From Bacteroidales bacterium UBA4417 (GTDB taxonomy: Bacteria; Bacteroidota; Bacteroidia; Bacteroidales; UBA4417), in contig DGQJ01000025.1 in assembly GCA_002389705.1 (NCBI GenBank), forward strand, positions 677-21,010: a DNA stretch of 20,334 nucleotides. The letters are read 5' to 3'. Under the pieces are notes generated by a model. The model was not told where the DNA came from, ran no database searches, and was given only the letters and a program-made list of their open reading frames with translations. This document shows positions 6,435 through 13,433 of this stretch, piece after piece (within the stretch, counting starts at the first letter, position 1; every line of letters begins with the position of its first letter). A program made the position numbers and the translations under genes.

Positions 6435-8459
6435 TTACATCAGCCTGTTTCGAGGGATAGTGATTGTAAATGTGGTTCCGGTGGGCCCTTTTGCCGGATC
6501 GACATTTGATTTAACACTAATGTCGCCCTTGTGCATTTTCACAATTCCATATATGATCGGCAATCCAAGGCCTGTTCCTTTTCCAGGTCCTTTGGTGGTA
6601 AAGAATGGAGTAAAAAGTTTGTCCATATTTTCGGGTGGGATTCCTGTACCATTATCCGTGATACTAACAATCAGCTGGTCGTGGGTATCAAGCAGGTCAA
6701 AGTCAATTTCGCCTTGCCCGGGCATAGCATCAACCGCATTTTTAAGCAGGTTGGCAAAAACCTGGGTCATCTGGTCGTAATCGAGGTTCACCAGCGGATA
6801 ACTTACTTTATTATTGAGCCTGAGCCTGATGTTATCGGGAATTATTACTGAATCGATGCTGTGCCTGGCCAGTTTCACTACATCCGATTCGGTGAGATTA
6901 ACCTGGTTTTTACGTGCAAAATTCAAAAGTCCGCCTACTATTTTCCGGCAGCGGTCGGCCTGTTCAACAATCAGGTTAATATCCTGTACCACCGGGCTGT
7001 CGGGAGGCAATTCTTCCCTGATAATATTGCTGTACATGGTAATTACACCCAGCGGGTTATTCAGTTCGTGGGCAATACCGGCTGAGAGCTGCCCCATGCC
7101 GGCCAGTTTTTCCGAATGCCGCAGCGCCTCCTGAACATGGGCAAGTTTCTCTTTCGAGATATTCAGTTCGCGAATATACTTATGCAACTTTTCAATGGAA
7201 TATGGCAGGCACATTTCGGTTTCGGCCAAACCGTTGATGATGGCAATGGCATGCTCTTCGCAGGATTCGTATCCACACGCACCGCAATTCAGATGATCCT
7301 GCTGGCCATACTTGCCCATTTTATAAAGTACTTCTTTTATTTGTTCGGTGGGAGGCAGTACCGATCGCATATCGCGTGGCGAAAATGTACGCGAAAAGTC
7401 GAGTTTCGAATACTCATCGAGGTAAGCCTGCCATTGTTCCCGATCGAGGTCCGACATTTTGCGGTTGGCATAGCTTATAATTTTTGCTTTTTTGGTGAAC
7501 CGCTGCGCCGTTGGCGAAGTATTGGGATAAGGCGACATGCCGGGCCCAAGAATGCAACCTTCGCAACACAGCAAATGCAGGTGATGCCCCTCCAGGTGAC
7601 CTTGTTCGAATTCGCGCAAGGCATCCTGAAAATTGGCCCTTCCTCCAGCTACAAGTATTTTCTCACTCAATACATCTTCATTTACCTCCATGGTTTGCAG
7701 GAGTCCATGGCTCAACGGAAAAATTGCTCCTCGTCCACCTACCGGAGGATCGAAATCAGCAGGTACAATTTTAGAAGGATTAATTCTCTTGTTTTCAATC
7801 ATTTCGCGCAATTCGCGAAAAGTGAGCGCTGCATCTATTTCATCCGATTCAGCTTTTTTAGCCAGGCATGGGCCTATAAAAACCAGTTTAGCGTCATCAC
7901 CGTAATGTTTGCGAAGTACGCGTGCCATGGCCACCATGGGCGAAACTACCGGTGCCAGCTTACTTGTAAGGTCGGGAGAATATCTTTCGATGTACGAAAC
8001 AATAGCCGGGCAGTCGGATGAAATAGCAGGTAAATCGAGGTTGAGTTGTTCCTTATAATACCGGGCTACCAGGTCGGCGCCAAACGAAACTTCCGTAACA
8101 TGACTGAATCCAAACGATTTGATCAGTCCTACCAGCACCCTGTAATCACTGTAATCACCAAATTCGGCCGGGAAACTAGGTGCAACCATGGCAATTACTT
8201 TGGGATAGGTGGCAATAAGCCTCGAAACCTGGTCAATTTCCTTGAGAAAAATCTTAGCATCCTGGCTGCAGACCTTAATACAATTACCGCAGGCTATACA
8301 ACGCGATGCAATAACTTCGGCCTGACCGCCCGCAATACGAATTGCCTTGGCAGGACATTCGCGCACACAGGTGTAACAAACACGGCATCTTTCCTTTACG
8401 GTAAATACCAGCTTTTTGTCACCTTCCGGGTTAATTTTGCTTGTTGTGCCAGGGGTCAT
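6435..8459 (-). CDS. Sensory [FeFe]-hydrogenase fused to a histidine kinase
   Basis: A 674-residue fusion. Residues 20-70 hold two [4Fe-4S] ferredoxin motifs (Cys25/28/31/35 and Cys54/57/60/64). Residues 85-340 are an H-cluster domain: L1 reads SSDCPA with Cys150, L2 GPCLAKKAE with Cys198, and L3 CCEGC with Cys298/299/302. The proton-transfer cysteine preceding the L1 ligand in catalytic enzymes is Asp149 here. A further [4Fe-4S] motif has Cys392, 395, 400 and 417. After a short coiled coil (420-450), the HisKA histidine is His464 in GIAHELNNP, and the ATPase domain has N-box Asn574, DNGTGIP at 602-608 and a GKGTGLGLP loop. This is the group C sensory type. It probably senses H2 and controls autophosphorylation. 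It is cytoplasmic and lies between hydA and two receiver genes. Confidence 0.9.
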   Translation of the reverse strand: MTPGTTSKINPEGDKKLVFTVKERCRVCYTCVRECPAKAIRIAGGQAEVIASRCIACGNCIKVCSQDAKIFLKEIDQVSRLIATYPKVIAMVAPSFPAEFGDYSDYRVLVGLIKSFGFSHVTEVSFGADLVARYYKEQLNLDLPAISSDCPAIVSYIERYSPDLTSKLAPVVSPMVAMARVLRKHYGDDAKLVFIGPCLAKKAESDEIDAALTFRELREMIENKRINPSKIVPADFDPPVGGRGAIFPLSHGLLQTMEVNEDVLSEKILVAGGRANFQDALREFEQGHLEGHHLHLLCCEGCILGPGMSPYPNTSPTAQRFTKKAKIISYANRKMSDLDREQWQAYLDEYSKLDFSRTFSPRDMRSVLPPTEQIKEVLYKMGKYGQQDHLNCGACGYESCEEHAIAIINGLAETEMCLPYSIEKLHKYIRELNISKEKLAHVQEALRHSEKLAGMGQLSAGIAHELNNPLGVITMYSNIIREELPPDSPVVQDINLIVEQADRCRKIVGGLLNFARKNQVNLTESDVVKLARHSIDSVIIPDNIRLRLNNKVSYPLVNLDYDQMTQVFANLLKNAVDAMPGQGEIDFDLLDTHDQLIVSITDNGTGIPPENMDKLFTPFFTTKGPGKGTGLGLPIIYGIVKMHKGDISVKSNVDPAKGPTGTTFTITIPRNRLM

Positions 8460-8482
8460 CTTTTAAGGATTTCAAGGTTACA

Positions 8483-8506
8483 ATGTTTCAATGTTTCAAT
8501 GTTTCA
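8483..8506. repeat. Three tandem copies of ATGTTTCA
   Basis: Three perfect 8-bp direct repeats lie 24 bases upstream of the sensory hydrogenase-kinase start, in the 160-base gap after hydA. Such short tandem runs can be slippage-prone. No specific regulator is recognised. Confidence 0.7.
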
Positions 8507-8574
8507 GTGGTTTTGAGTTCTTCTTTTAAAATGATTTTCTGAAGATTAACTATTCTCTATTATCTTTTCACTGT

Positions 8575-8595
8575 CATTGCGAGTGGAACGAAGCA
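8575..8595. repeat. REP-like palindromic element (CATTGCGAG...GAAGCAA)
   Basis: CATTGCGAGTGGAACGAAGCA resembles a dispersed intergenic element known from many bacterial genomes, with TTGC and GCAA pairing at its ends. It lies 24 bases downstream of the hydA stop (8620), between hydA and the sensor-kinase gene, where it could stabilise the mRNA end or attenuate read-through. Only one copy is in the window. Confidence 0.45.
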
Positions 8596-8619
8596 ACTAC
8601 TATCAATCTTCAGGAGAAC

Positions 8620-10344
8620 CTACTGCATCACTTCTCTTTCTTCGAAAGTAGTAAATAAGTGCATCAGGCTTATATCGCTGCCGGGTTGTTTCAGGAACGA
8701 TCGGTATATATCCTGCAGCGATGCATTTTGATGGGCAAAACGGTTCGATTCCTTTTCATCCAGTTCGTAAATCGATTTTGCCCTGGCTTTTACATGATCA
8801 TTTTCAGGGTGAATGGGTTGACCACCGCCACCAACACAGCCTCCTTCGCATGCCATTACCTCAATATAATGAATATCCGTTCGGCCTTTTTTAATTTCAG
8901 CAACCAGGGGCTCAATATTTCCAATGCCGTTTACAACAGCAAATCCTAACTTATATTCCCCGATTTTAACAAAATATTCTTTTCGTCCTTTTGTTGACCT
9001 AAGTTCCTGGACTTTCAGATGGCTGGTTTCCTTTCCGGTAATTACAAAATGCAGGGTACGGATAAATGCTTCGGTAAGGCCGCCGCTCACGGCCAGCATT
9101 TTACCCGCCGAACTCCTCGACTGGTATGGCTGATCTGATAACTCAGGTTCAACCTGCTGAATATCAATGCCGTTTAACCTGATCAAACGGGCAAGTTCAC
9201 GGGTTGTCAGCACCAGGTCGACATCGGTTATACCTTTATGGGTCATTTCTTCGCGTTGCGATTCAAATTTCTTGGCAATACATGGCATTGCCGAAACCGA
9301 GTATATCTCGTCGGCCTTAATCCCTGATCCTGGCGCCAAATGATTCGAAATGAGCGCACCAAGCATTTGCTGAGGCGATTTACAGGCTGAAATATTTGCA
9401 AGCAGGTGGGGATGCGTTTGTTCGGCATACTTTATCCATGCCGGGCAACAGCTCGAAAACATTGGTAAGGCAGTTCCCGATTTCAGACGGTTGTAAAACT
9501 CAGTAGCCTGCTCAGTAATCAGCAGGTCGGCACCAAAAGATGTATCAAATACGAAATCGAAACCCAGTTTTCGTAAAGCAGCATACATCACCCCTTCTAA
9601 ATCTTTGCCGGGCCTGAGTCCAAATTCTTCGGCCAGGGTTACCGAAAGCGTTGGTGAACATTGAATCACCGTTTTTATGGCTGGATTATGCAATGCATCC
9701 TGAAGTTTTGCCGGGTATTGCTTTTCCGCTAAAGCACCCGTTGGGCAAACCATTACACATTGACCGCAATTGATGCAACTCGAAAGGTTCATACCTTTAT
9801 TAAATGCCGGGCCAACCTGCACTTTATTACCTCTTCCGATAAAATCGAGTGCGGTTATTTTTTGAATTTCCTCGCATACCCTGATACAGCGACCGCATAA
9901 AATACACTTTGCCGGGTCGCGCAACAAACTGGCGCTTGAAGGATCTGTTTTATACTTGTTTTTCTTCCCATAAAAACGGCGTTCGCGCACATTCAAATCT
10001 TCAGCAAACTTTTGCAACTCGCAATTCCCGTTACGCTCGCAATAAAGGCAATCGTCGGGGTGATTGCTGAGCAATAACTCGGTGTTGGTTTTCCGGGCTT
10101 TCACCACGCGGGGCGAATGCGTGCGCACCCGCATCCATTCCTCTACCGGGTGCGAGCAGGCCGGGATTAAACCCTGGCGTCCCTCCACTTCGACCACGCA
10201 CATACGACAGGCTCCCGAAGGCAGTAAATCCTTAATATGGCAAAGCGTCGGAACTTTAATCCCGTTCCGCTCCAATGCCATCAGCAAGGTATCGCCGCGC
10301 CTGGCTTTTATTGTTTTCCCGTTGACTTCAATATCGAACAGCAT
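8620..10344 (-). CDS. hydA: [FeFe]-hydrogenase catalytic subunit HydA (group A3 type)
   Basis: A 574-residue catalytic subunit. The N-terminal [2Fe-2S] domain has Cys35/46/49/63. A His-Cys [4Fe-4S] site follows with His95, Cys99, Cys102 and Cys108, then two [4Fe-4S] clusters (Cys147/150/153/157 and Cys190/193/196/200). The H-cluster domain is complete: L1 FSSCCPAW with Cys299/Cys300, L2 MPCIAKKFE with Cys355, and L3 EVMACEGGCVGGGGQP with Cys499/Cys503. The proton-path Cys299 is kept, unlike in the two sensors. Length and residue numbers coincide with the clostridial enzyme CpI. The extra C-terminal [2Fe-2S] domain of the Thermotoga HydA is absent. The upstream hydB and hydC genes identify it as the NAD(H)-linked trimeric type, probably ferredoxin-coupled bifurcation (inference). 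Confidence 0.95.
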   Translation of the reverse strand: MLFDIEVNGKTIKARRGDTLLMALERNGIKVPTLCHIKDLLPSGACRMCVVEVEGRQGLIPACSHPVEEWMRVRTHSPRVVKARKTNTELLLSNHPDDCLYCERNGNCELQKFAEDLNVRERRFYGKKNKYKTDPSSASLLRDPAKCILCGRCIRVCEEIQKITALDFIGRGNKVQVGPAFNKGMNLSSCINCGQCVMVCPTGALAEKQYPAKLQDALHNPAIKTVIQCSPTLSVTLAEEFGLRPGKDLEGVMYAALRKLGFDFVFDTSFGADLLITEQATEFYNRLKSGTALPMFSSCCPAWIKYAEQTHPHLLANISACKSPQQMLGALISNHLAPGSGIKADEIYSVSAMPCIAKKFESQREEMTHKGITDVDLVLTTRELARLIRLNGIDIQQVEPELSDQPYQSRSSAGKMLAVSGGLTEAFIRTLHFVITGKETSHLKVQELRSTKGRKEYFVKIGEYKLGFAVVNGIGNIEPLVAEIKKGRTDIHYIEVMACEGGCVGGGGQPIHPENDHVKARAKSIYELDEKESNRFAHQNASLQDIYRSFLKQPGSDISLMHLFTTFEEREVMQ

Positions 10345-10429
10345 AATTTTTTCTTTTTCTGAACAGCATTACACCTGGTAAAAATGTAAGCTCAAAGCGT
10401 TAAATCCCGTTGCAGGATAAAGACAATTT

Positions 10430-12361
10430 CTATTTTAACTTCACCGCAACAAATTTGCACACATCAAAACATATCCCACAACCAATGCATTTTTCTTCAA
10501 TGATAAAATGAGGCAGCCTGGGCTGGCCGACAATAGCATTGGAAGGGCATTTGCGTAAACAGGCCACACAACCAATACAATGATCAACATCGATGTAGAA
10601 CAGCCTGAGTTCCTTACAAACGCCTGCCCGGCATTTGCGGTCGAAAACATGTTCTTCAAATTCTTCCCTGAACCATTTCATGGCACTCAGCAAAGGATTG
10701 GGTGCCGTTTGCCCCAGCCCGCATAGCGATGTATCCCTGATTACTTCCGATAAATCGGCAAGCTGCATTATTCCTTTAAAACGCTCGAGTACCTCGTACC
10801 CCGATTCGCCTGTAGGCCTGCGGGTAGTATTTTCAAGGATTTCGTGTATACGCCTCGTGCCTTCACGGCATGGTATACATTTGCCACAACTTTCTTTTTG
10901 AAGGAAATTCATAAAGAATTTGGCAATATCTACCATACAGGTATCTTCATCCATCACAATCATTCCTCCCGAGCCAATAATGGCGTCTTTGTCCCATAAG
11001 GACTCATAACCAACCGGAAGGTCGAGCTGACTGGCCGGGAGACAACTACCTGATGGCCCGCCGATCTGCACTGCTTTAAACTCCTTTCCATCCTTAATTC
11101 CACCGGCAATTTTATAGATAATATCACCTATTTTTGTTCCCATCGGAACTTCGACCAGCCCCGTAATAACGGCTTTTCCCGAGATAGCAAAAACTTTTGT
11201 CCCACGGGCTTCGGCTACACCAATTTCGTTAAAATGAAGGGGTCCGTGACGAAGTATAAACGGGATATTAGCCAGGGTTTCAACATTGTTGATTACTGTG
11301 GGTTTTCCAAAAAGGCCTTCGATGGCGGGGTATGGAGGCTTAGGGCGTGGCATGCCACGTTTCCCTTCAATACTGTTTATTAATGCAGTTTCTTCACCAC
11401 AAACAAAAGCACCGGGGCCTCGGACAAGCGATATTTTCAGGTCGACACCGCTGTCAAAAATATTATACCCCAGGAACCCATATTCTTTTAATTGGTTAAT
11501 GGCCTGGTTGAGCATAAAATACGCCTGGCTATACTCATCCATTACATAAATGTAAGCCCTGGTTGCACCAATGGCGTATGCGGCAATTGCAATACCCTCA
11601 AGCAACAGGTGCGGATCACCTTCAATAACAGCCCGGTCCATAAAGGCACCAGGGTCACTTTCGGCCGCGTTGCAAATGAGGTATTTCTGATCGCTGACAG
11701 CGTTATGAGCCATCTCCCATTTTTCGCCGGTATGATAGCCACCACCTCCCCTGCCACGAAGTCCGCTTTGGGTAACAATGCTGCATATTTTTTCGCCCGT
11801 GTAATTACGAATGCATTTCAGGTAAGTTTGGTAACCGCCCCGGGCAATATAATCCGTTATTGAATCAGGGTTGCTGATGCCGCAGTTGGCCAGCACTATG
11901 CGGTGCTGATATTTAAAAAAAGGCAGCTCACTGATATTCGGCACATTTTCCCAGCGATTGTGCCTCGAATTATTGAATTGCCCAAGTACATGGTCATACG
12001 GCACCTCGCTGTTAAAAATATCGTCAAAAAGCGGCTCAACAAGTTCGTGGGTAATATTACGAAATGAAATACGGGCTTTGCCGGGTAGTTGGATATCCAC
12101 AATAGGTTCGTAAGTGCAAAGCCCGATGCAACCCACCTGAACTATTTCGGCCTGAATATTTTTTTCGTACAGATAACGGTTAACCGCTGCCAGCGTATCA
12201 TCAGCACCGGCAACTTTCCCGCAGGTGCCCGAGCCAATATAAACAACAGGCCGGGTAATTGTTTCGTGCCTGAGAAGAGCCAGGTAATCAACGATCTCCT
12301 TTTGGCTGAGGTCTGCTTTTGCGGCAAGCACTTTTTCAGTTAAAAATTGTTTCTCGTCCAT
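10430..12361 (-). CDS. hydB: Hydrogenase diaphorase subunit HydB (NuoF-like)
   Basis: A 643-residue flavoprotein. Residues 37-110 form a thioredoxin-like [2Fe-2S] domain with Cys47, Cys78 and Cys82; the position of the first ligand is Ile42. Residues 195-440 form the FMN/NADH domain with GRGGGGYHTGEKW at 203-215, NAAESDPGAF at 231-240 and GAFVCGEETAL at 317-327. Residues 490-550 hold a [4Fe-4S] cluster (Cys492/495/498/547). Cys475, His571, Cys577 and Cys582 resemble the zinc site of bifurcating HydB proteins. The C-terminus has two ferredoxin clusters (Cys595/598/601/605 and Cys625/628/631/635). It oxidises or reduces NAD(H) and passes electrons to HydA, with HydC. hydC lies 15 bases upstream and hydA 85 bases downstream. 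The FMN motifs depart from the usual GRGGAGFPTG and NADEGDPG. Confidence 0.93.
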   Translation of the reverse strand: MDEKQFLTEKVLAAKADLSQKEIVDYLALLRHETITRPVVYIGSGTCGKVAGADDTLAAVNRYLYEKNIQAEIVQVGCIGLCTYEPIVDIQLPGKARISFRNITHELVEPLFDDIFNSEVPYDHVLGQFNNSRHNRWENVPNISELPFFKYQHRIVLANCGISNPDSITDYIARGGYQTYLKCIRNYTGEKICSIVTQSGLRGRGGGGYHTGEKWEMAHNAVSDQKYLICNAAESDPGAFMDRAVIEGDPHLLLEGIAIAAYAIGATRAYIYVMDEYSQAYFMLNQAINQLKEYGFLGYNIFDSGVDLKISLVRGPGAFVCGEETALINSIEGKRGMPRPKPPYPAIEGLFGKPTVINNVETLANIPFILRHGPLHFNEIGVAEARGTKVFAISGKAVITGLVEVPMGTKIGDIIYKIAGGIKDGKEFKAVQIGGPSGSCLPASQLDLPVGYESLWDKDAIIGSGGMIVMDEDTCMVDIAKFFMNFLQKESCGKCIPCREGTRRIHEILENTTRRPTGESGYEVLERFKGIMQLADLSEVIRDTSLCGLGQTAPNPLLSAMKWFREEFEEHVFDRKCRAGVCKELRLFYIDVDHCIGCVACLRKCPSNAIVGQPRLPHFIIEEKCIGCGICFDVCKFVAVKLK

Positions 12362-12376
12362 GGAGCGGAACCTGGT

Positions 12377-12838
12377 TTAAATAGTGTTTTTATAGTGATC
12401 AATTATCAGGGCGATGTCGGGGATGCTTATAGCTGTTTTAAACTCACCGTTTACATTCATCACCGGTGCCGACCCACAGGCGCCCATACAACTCACTGCT
12501 TCGAGGCTAAAACGACCATCACGCGTAGTATTGCCTTCCTTAATATTCAGCACCCTTTCAACTTCACGTAATATTCCGGATGAACCATGCATGTGGCAGG
12601 AAGTACCGCGGCATACTTTAATATGGAACCTTCCTTTCTGCACAAACCGGAACTGATCGTAAAAAGTGGCTATGCCATACACTTTGCTGGATGGAAGTTT
12701 GATATGTTGCCCGACCTTTAGTATGGCTTCTTCATTCAGATATCCATATTCAATCTGTATGTCCTGCAGCAGTGGTAAAAGGGCTTCGCGCGATCCGGCT
12801 TTGTACCTGCTGATGATTTCGTCGAGGGTGGCCTGCAT
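12377..12838 (-). CDS. hydC: Hydrogenase subunit HydC (NuoE-like [2Fe-2S] protein)
   Basis: A 153-residue protein with a helical N-terminal half (YGYLNEEAILKVGQHIKLPSSKVYGIATFYDQF) and a thioredoxin-like [2Fe-2S] half with ligands Cys76, Cys81, Cys117 and Cys121 (C-x4-C and C-x3-C). This is the usual NuoE/HydC layout and length. It is the first gene of the hydCBA operon, 15 bases ahead of hydB. It hands electrons between the HydB flavin and the remaining clusters. The ATG at 12838 faces the divergent region with two Rex-like operators and a candidate -7 box, so its transcription is probably relieved by high NADH. Confidence 0.95.
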   Translation of the reverse strand: MQATLDEIISRYKAGSREALLPLLQDIQIEYGYLNEEAILKVGQHIKLPSSKVYGIATFYDQFRFVQKGRFHIKVCRGTSCHMHGSSGILREVERVLNIKEGNTTRDGRFSLEAVSCMGACGSAPVMNVNGEFKTAISIPDIALIIDHYKNTI

Positions 12839-12872
12839 TGTATTAAATGTAGTTTTAATAGATAGCTGACTA

Positions 12873-12880
12873 CAAAAATA
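12873..12880 (-). promoter_or_regulatory. Candidate hydCBA promoter -7 box (TATTTTTG)
   Basis: On the minus strand, TATTTTTG fits TAnnTTTG exactly and lies 35 bases upstream of the hydC ATG. The -33 region is a T-rich run without a clear TTTG. The first Rex-like operator begins 28 bases further upstream, close to the -33 area. Confidence 0.5.
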
Positions 12881-12908
12881 ATGTTTTGCATATTAAAAAA
12901 CTGTATTA

Positions 12909-12926
12909 TTGTTAAAAAAATAACAA
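12909..12926. promoter_or_regulatory. Rex-like operator 1 in the hydC/sensor divergent region
   Basis: TTGTTAAAAAAATAACAA matches the Rex pattern TTGTTAA-N4-TTAACAA at 13 of 14 fixed positions. It is an inverted repeat with 7-bp arms (ATTGTTA/TAACAAT, 12908-12914 and 12921-12927). It lies just upstream of the hydC -33 region and shares its last base with operator 2. Confidence 0.75.
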
Positions 12927-12943
12927 TGTTATTCGGTTAACAG
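12926..12943. promoter_or_regulatory. Rex-like operator 2 abutting operator 1
   Basis: ATGTTATTCGGTTAACAG matches the Rex pattern at 11 of 14 fixed positions and has TGTTA/TAACA arms at 12927-12931 and 12938-12942. It ends one base before the TTG at 12944 proposed as the -33 box of the rightward promoter, so Rex bound here would block that promoter. Its centre is 17 bases from that of operator 1. Confidence 0.6.
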
Positions 12944-12975
12944 TTGATTTTGATATCGAAATAATTCTATATTTG
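12944..12975 (+). promoter_or_regulatory. Candidate promoter of the rightward sensor operon
   Basis: TTG at 12944-12946 and TATATTTG at 12968-12975 are separated by 21 bases. The second element fits the Bacteroidota -7 box TAnnTTTG exactly. Transcription would start near 12982 and give a leader of about 50 bases before the ATG at 13031. Confidence 0.6.
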
Positions 12976-13030
12976 TTTTCTGAATTATTTTAACAGCCAT
13001 AAAACAGGGAATTACAGGCTTTTTAATCAC

Positions 13031-13294
13031 ATGGAAACTAACAGGAAAAAAGAGGTAGTAATTTGTTTGGGCAGTTCATGTTTTGCAAGGGGAAACAAGC
13101 AATTGGTAAAAATTGTGAACGATTACCTGCGCGACAGGAACCTGCTGAATGAAGTGCACTTTCACGGAGAAAGATGCTTTGGACAATGCGCAATAGGGCC
13201 TTCGCTGAAGTTGGACGGGATCATAAAAGAACGGCTCGACGAAGAAAGCGTAGTCGCCCTGCTCGATAAGTTTTTTGAGTCGGTTGAAAAGTAA
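13031..13294 (+). CDS. Thioredoxin-like [2Fe-2S] ferredoxin
   Basis: An 87-residue protein with two cysteine pairs, Cys12-x4-Cys17 (CLGSSC) and Cys49-x3-Cys53 (CFGQC). This matches the [2Fe-2S] half of NuoE/HydC without its helical N-terminal half. It is soluble, has no signal peptide and is the first gene of the rightward operon. Small ferredoxins of this type often accompany sensory [FeFe]-hydrogenases, so it probably carries electrons to or from the sensor at 13434-15290 (inference from position). The gene is 139 bases ahead of the sensor, with a hairpin spanning its stop codon. Confidence 0.85.
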   Translation: METNRKKEVVICLGSSCFARGNKQLVKIVNDYLRDRNLLNEVHFHGERCFGQCAIGPSLKLDGIIKERLDEESVVALLDKFFESVEK

Positions 13295-13320
13295 AATTTT
13301 GTGATTTTATAATTTTACTT
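13289..13320. other. AT-rich perfect hairpin at the ferredoxin stop codon
   Basis: AAGTAAAATT at 13289-13298 and AATTTTACTT at 13311-13320 are perfect 10-bp inverted arms with a 12-base loop. They include the stop codon of the ferredoxin gene. There is no G+C-rich stem or long T-run, so it is not a standard terminator. It may be a partial attenuator or an mRNA processing or stability element. Confidence 0.5.
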
Positions 13321-13433
13321 CCAGGCTTGAACGGTTGAAATAATACAGATTTTGAATAAAGGAATTTCAGCAGAATAAACCTAAAAAAGGTTCATTTTCG
13401 CATCACTATCAATTACCATTAAGCAGAAAAAAG

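Noticed and set aside
7116..8021. 301-codon plus-strand open frame inside the sensor-kinase gene
   Set aside because: It is antisense to conserved ferredoxin and H-cluster domains and has no family resemblance of its own.
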